Made by a program: the position numbers and the translations under genes
DNA from: Marinobacter arenosus
Lineage (GTDB): Bacteria > Pseudomonadota > Gammaproteobacteria > Pseudomonadales > Oleiphilaceae
DNA length: 64,000 nt
Direction: 5' to 3'
Assembly (NCBI RefSeq): GCF_019264345.1
Contig: NZ_JAHVAO010000001.1
Location: forward strand, 1,922,001 to 1,986,000
Part shown: positions 62,472 through 64,000 of the stretch, in pieces
Position numbering within the stretch: position 1 is the stretch's first letter
How the letters are laid out: every line of letters begins with the position of its first letter
The notes under the pieces: model-generated
Told to the model about the DNA's origin: nothing
What the model saw: only the letters and a program-made list of their open reading frames with translations
Database searches by the model: none

Positions 62472-62483
62472 GCGACCCCGACA

Positions 62484-63305
62484 ATGACTGACAGACATCT
62501 GGACAAAACCCCCACCATCCTCCGGAAAATCGTGGATCGGAAATGGGAAGAAATCGACGAGCGCCAACCGAAGGTCAGCATTGATGACCTGAGAGCCATG
62601 GCCGGCGATCAGCCTTCGACCCGGGGGTTCGCCAACGCCCTGCGCCGCCGGATTGAGCAGCAGACGCCAGCAGTGATTGCCGAGATCAAGAAGGCCTCCC
62701 CCAGCAAGGGCATTCTGCGGGACCCGTTTGAACCCGCGGCCATTGCCGAGAGCTATGAACAGGGCGGTGCCGCGTGCCTGTCCGTGCTTACCGACAGGGA
62801 CTTCTTCCAGGGCCACGAGGACTATCTGGTGGCCGCGCGCAACGCCTGCGGCCTGCCCGTGATCCGCAAGGACTTCATGGTGTCGCCCTACCAGGTGTAT
62901 GAAAGCCGGGCCATCGGCGCAGACTGCATCCTGCTGATTGCCGCCTGCCTGACCAAAGACCAGATGCAGGAGCTGGAAGGCATCGCCCTCGAAATCGGTC
63001 TGGACGTTCTGGTGGAAGTGCACGACGGCGCCGAACTGGATGACGCCCTGACGCTGACCACACCGCTGGTCGGCATCAACAACCGCAACCTGCACACGTT
63101 CGAGGTATCGCTGGACACCACTTTCGATCTGCACGAGCGCATCGGGGCTGACCGGCTGACCATCACCGAGAGTGGCATCATGACCCGGACCGACGTGGAG
63201 GCCATGACGTCCCGGGGCATCTACGGTTTCCTGGTGGGCGAGTCGTTCATGCGGGCCGACGAGCCAGGCCACAAACTCCAGGAACTGTTCTTTCAGGAAG
63301 GATAA
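62484..63305 (+). CDS. trpC: Indole-3-glycerol-phosphate synthase
   Basis: 273 residues, stand-alone IGPS without the TrpF domain. Closes the pyrrole ring of indole. Signatures: [30 protein letters not shown] with the catalytic Lys, [31 protein letters not shown] and [11 protein letters not shown]. Last gene of the trpEGDC block; trpF, trpA and trpB are elsewhere, as in Pseudomonas. Confidence 0.97.
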   Translation: MTDRHLDKTPTILRKIVDRKWEEIDERQPKVSIDDLRAMAGDQPSTRGFANALRRRIEQQTPAVIAEIKKASPSKGILRDPFEPAAIAESYEQGGAACLSVLTDRDFFQGHEDYLVAARNACGLPVIRKDFMVSPYQVYESRAIGADCILLIAACLTKDQMQELEGIALEIGLDVLVEVHDGAELDDALTLTTPLVGINNRNLHTFEVSLDTTFDLHERIGADRLTITESGIMTRTDVEAMTSRGIYGFLVGESFMRADEPGHKLQELFFQEG

Positions 63306-63309
63306 TCAG

Positions 63310-63331
63310 GCCGCCCAGGACGACCGGCGGC
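63310..63331. terminator. Weak hairpin between trpC and the DUF4202 gene
   Basis: GCCGCC-N10-GGCGGC in the 37-bp gap between convergent genes. It lacks a U-tract, so its role as terminator is uncertain. Confidence 0.35.
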
Positions 63332-63342
63332 TTGTGCACTGA

Positions 63343-63957
63343 TCAAGTCGCCGATTCTTCCAGGGCTTCCTGCAATAGCGTCAGCAAATGCGCCGGCATG
63401 CCCTCGGCCAGTTTCAGCGCGGCCTCATGCCCCCGGGGTGACATCTTGCCCCAGGTGCGGCGCACAATTCTCAGCCATTTCTCGCGATCGTAGTCCGCCT
63501 TCTGCTCGTAAAATTCCGCGAAGTACCGCTCCAGAAAAACCATGCAGGCGACGTCTTCCAGCAGCTGGGTATCGGCATCGTTGCGCAACTCGCGCTTGGT
63601 CAGGATGGTTTCCACCTTCTCGCAGTCGGCGGCGTCGTACCCGCATCCGGCCATGATCTCGGCGGCACGCTGGCCATGCATTCGCCCGCAGGCCTGGCGC
63701 CACTGGTAATAGGCTTTCCGGCCCTCCGGGTAGTCACTGCGCGGAATGGTCCAGCGCTCAATGTGCTGCGCCCGGCAGGCGATCTGCATGCGTTCGGAGG
63801 GGGCCGCCTCAAGGGCAAACAGCCAACGGGTCATATGAAGGCTGTAGGCATATTCGCGGGGCAACGATTCGCCATCGACGGTTTCCCGATTGGGATCGGC
63901 ACGATTGGCGCGATCAATGGTCTCCAGTGCACAGGTCAATGCTGCTGAGGCGGTCAT
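63343..63957 (-). CDS. DUF4202 family protein
   Basis: 204 residues. Family segments: IDRANRADPNRETVDGESLPREYAYS, CRAQHIERWTIPRSDYPEGRKAYYQWR (in parts) and LEDVACMVFLERYFAEFY. The conserved CRAQH(I/L)-RW and D/H residues recall HD-type metal-binding helical proteins, but no activity is established. It converges on trpC; the 43 bases upstream to the window edge hold its ribosome site (AGGAGTTCGGC). Confidence 0.85.
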   Translation of the reverse strand: MTASAALTCALETIDRANRADPNRETVDGESLPREYAYSLHMTRWLFALEAAPSERMQIACRAQHIERWTIPRSDYPEGRKAYYQWRQACGRMHGQRAAEIMAGCGYDAADCEKVETILTKRELRNDADTQLLEDVACMVFLERYFAEFYEQKADYDREKWLRIVRRTWGKMSPRGHEAALKLAEGMPAHLLTLLQEALEESAT

Positions 63958-64000
63958 GCCGAACTCCTGTCAGTCAAAGAGGGCTCAGGGTACCACCGGC

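Noticed and set aside
61377..63272. 631-codon minus-strand frame
   Set aside because: Antisense to trpD and trpC, which are unmistakable on the plus strand.

Overview
The window reads as chromosomal backbone of a GC-rich marine gammaproteobacterium, most likely Marinobacter or a close relative. This rests on conserved gene orders (lptD-surA-pdxA-rsmA-apaH, amgK-murU, rpe-gph-trpEGDC), a ~530-residue isocitrate lyase of the Pseudomonas/Acinetobacter type, a secreted lipase with its foldase, and a TRAP transporter. The genus is inferred; no rRNA or other phylogenetic marker is present. I see no rRNA or tRNA genes, insertion sequences, prophage or CRISPR array.

Layout. 1-1186: 5' part of an EgtB/SenA-type non-haem iron enzyme that runs off the left edge. 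1498-6640: the most unusual locus. A VpsR-like regulator and an outer-membrane beta-barrel protein (+ strand) converge on a four-gene minus-strand operon encoding a D/N/S-repeat secreted protein, two small secreted proteins sharing a TVIQN motif, and a periplasmic C39 cysteine peptidase. The operon is preceded by a near-consensus sigma-54 promoter and, about 100 bp upstream of it, a perfect 8-4-8 palindrome. It resembles the functional-amyloid (Fap) secretion systems of Pseudomonas but has a different layout. One small protein carries a textbook double-glycine leader motif, the kind of site C39 peptidases cut.

6640-20000: DUF898 membrane protein overlapping an M48 protease, aceA, a CASTOR/POLLUX-like channel, a SulP transporter, ChaN lipoprotein, macrodomain protein, SIMPL protein, GH84 glycosidase, acyltransferase 3 and a helical hypothetical protein. 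20000-26400: TRAP transporter (dctP, an internal terminator-like hairpin, dctQM), a cyclopropane-synthase-like/FAD-reductase lipid-modification pair, and dps. 26600-31650: orphan flavoprotein disulfide reductase, LysE exporter, DAHP synthase with an aromatic-rich leader peptide and terminator, a secretin-N-like protein and a membrane J-protein. 31850-38650: RND efflux pair, DUF3301 protein, lipase and foldase. 38700-45400: convergent histidine kinase and LuxR-type regulator, a Pho-boxed PstS-OmpA fusion, a periplasmic SBP3 protein, an aminotransferase and an IMPase-like phosphatase. 45400-54000 (minus strand): slmA, thiG, thiS, DUF423, apaH, rsmA, pdxA, surA, lptD. 54150-64000: amgK-murU peptidoglycan recycling, a J-protein, DUF3530, rpe, gph, a Trp-codon leader, trpEGDC and a DUF4202 protein.

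Two separate sites (aroF-type DAHP synthase and trpE) carry short leader ORFs loaded with aromatic codons. Entry into aromatic biosynthesis and its commitment to tryptophan therefore both appear to be controlled by ribosome-mediated attenuation in this organism.
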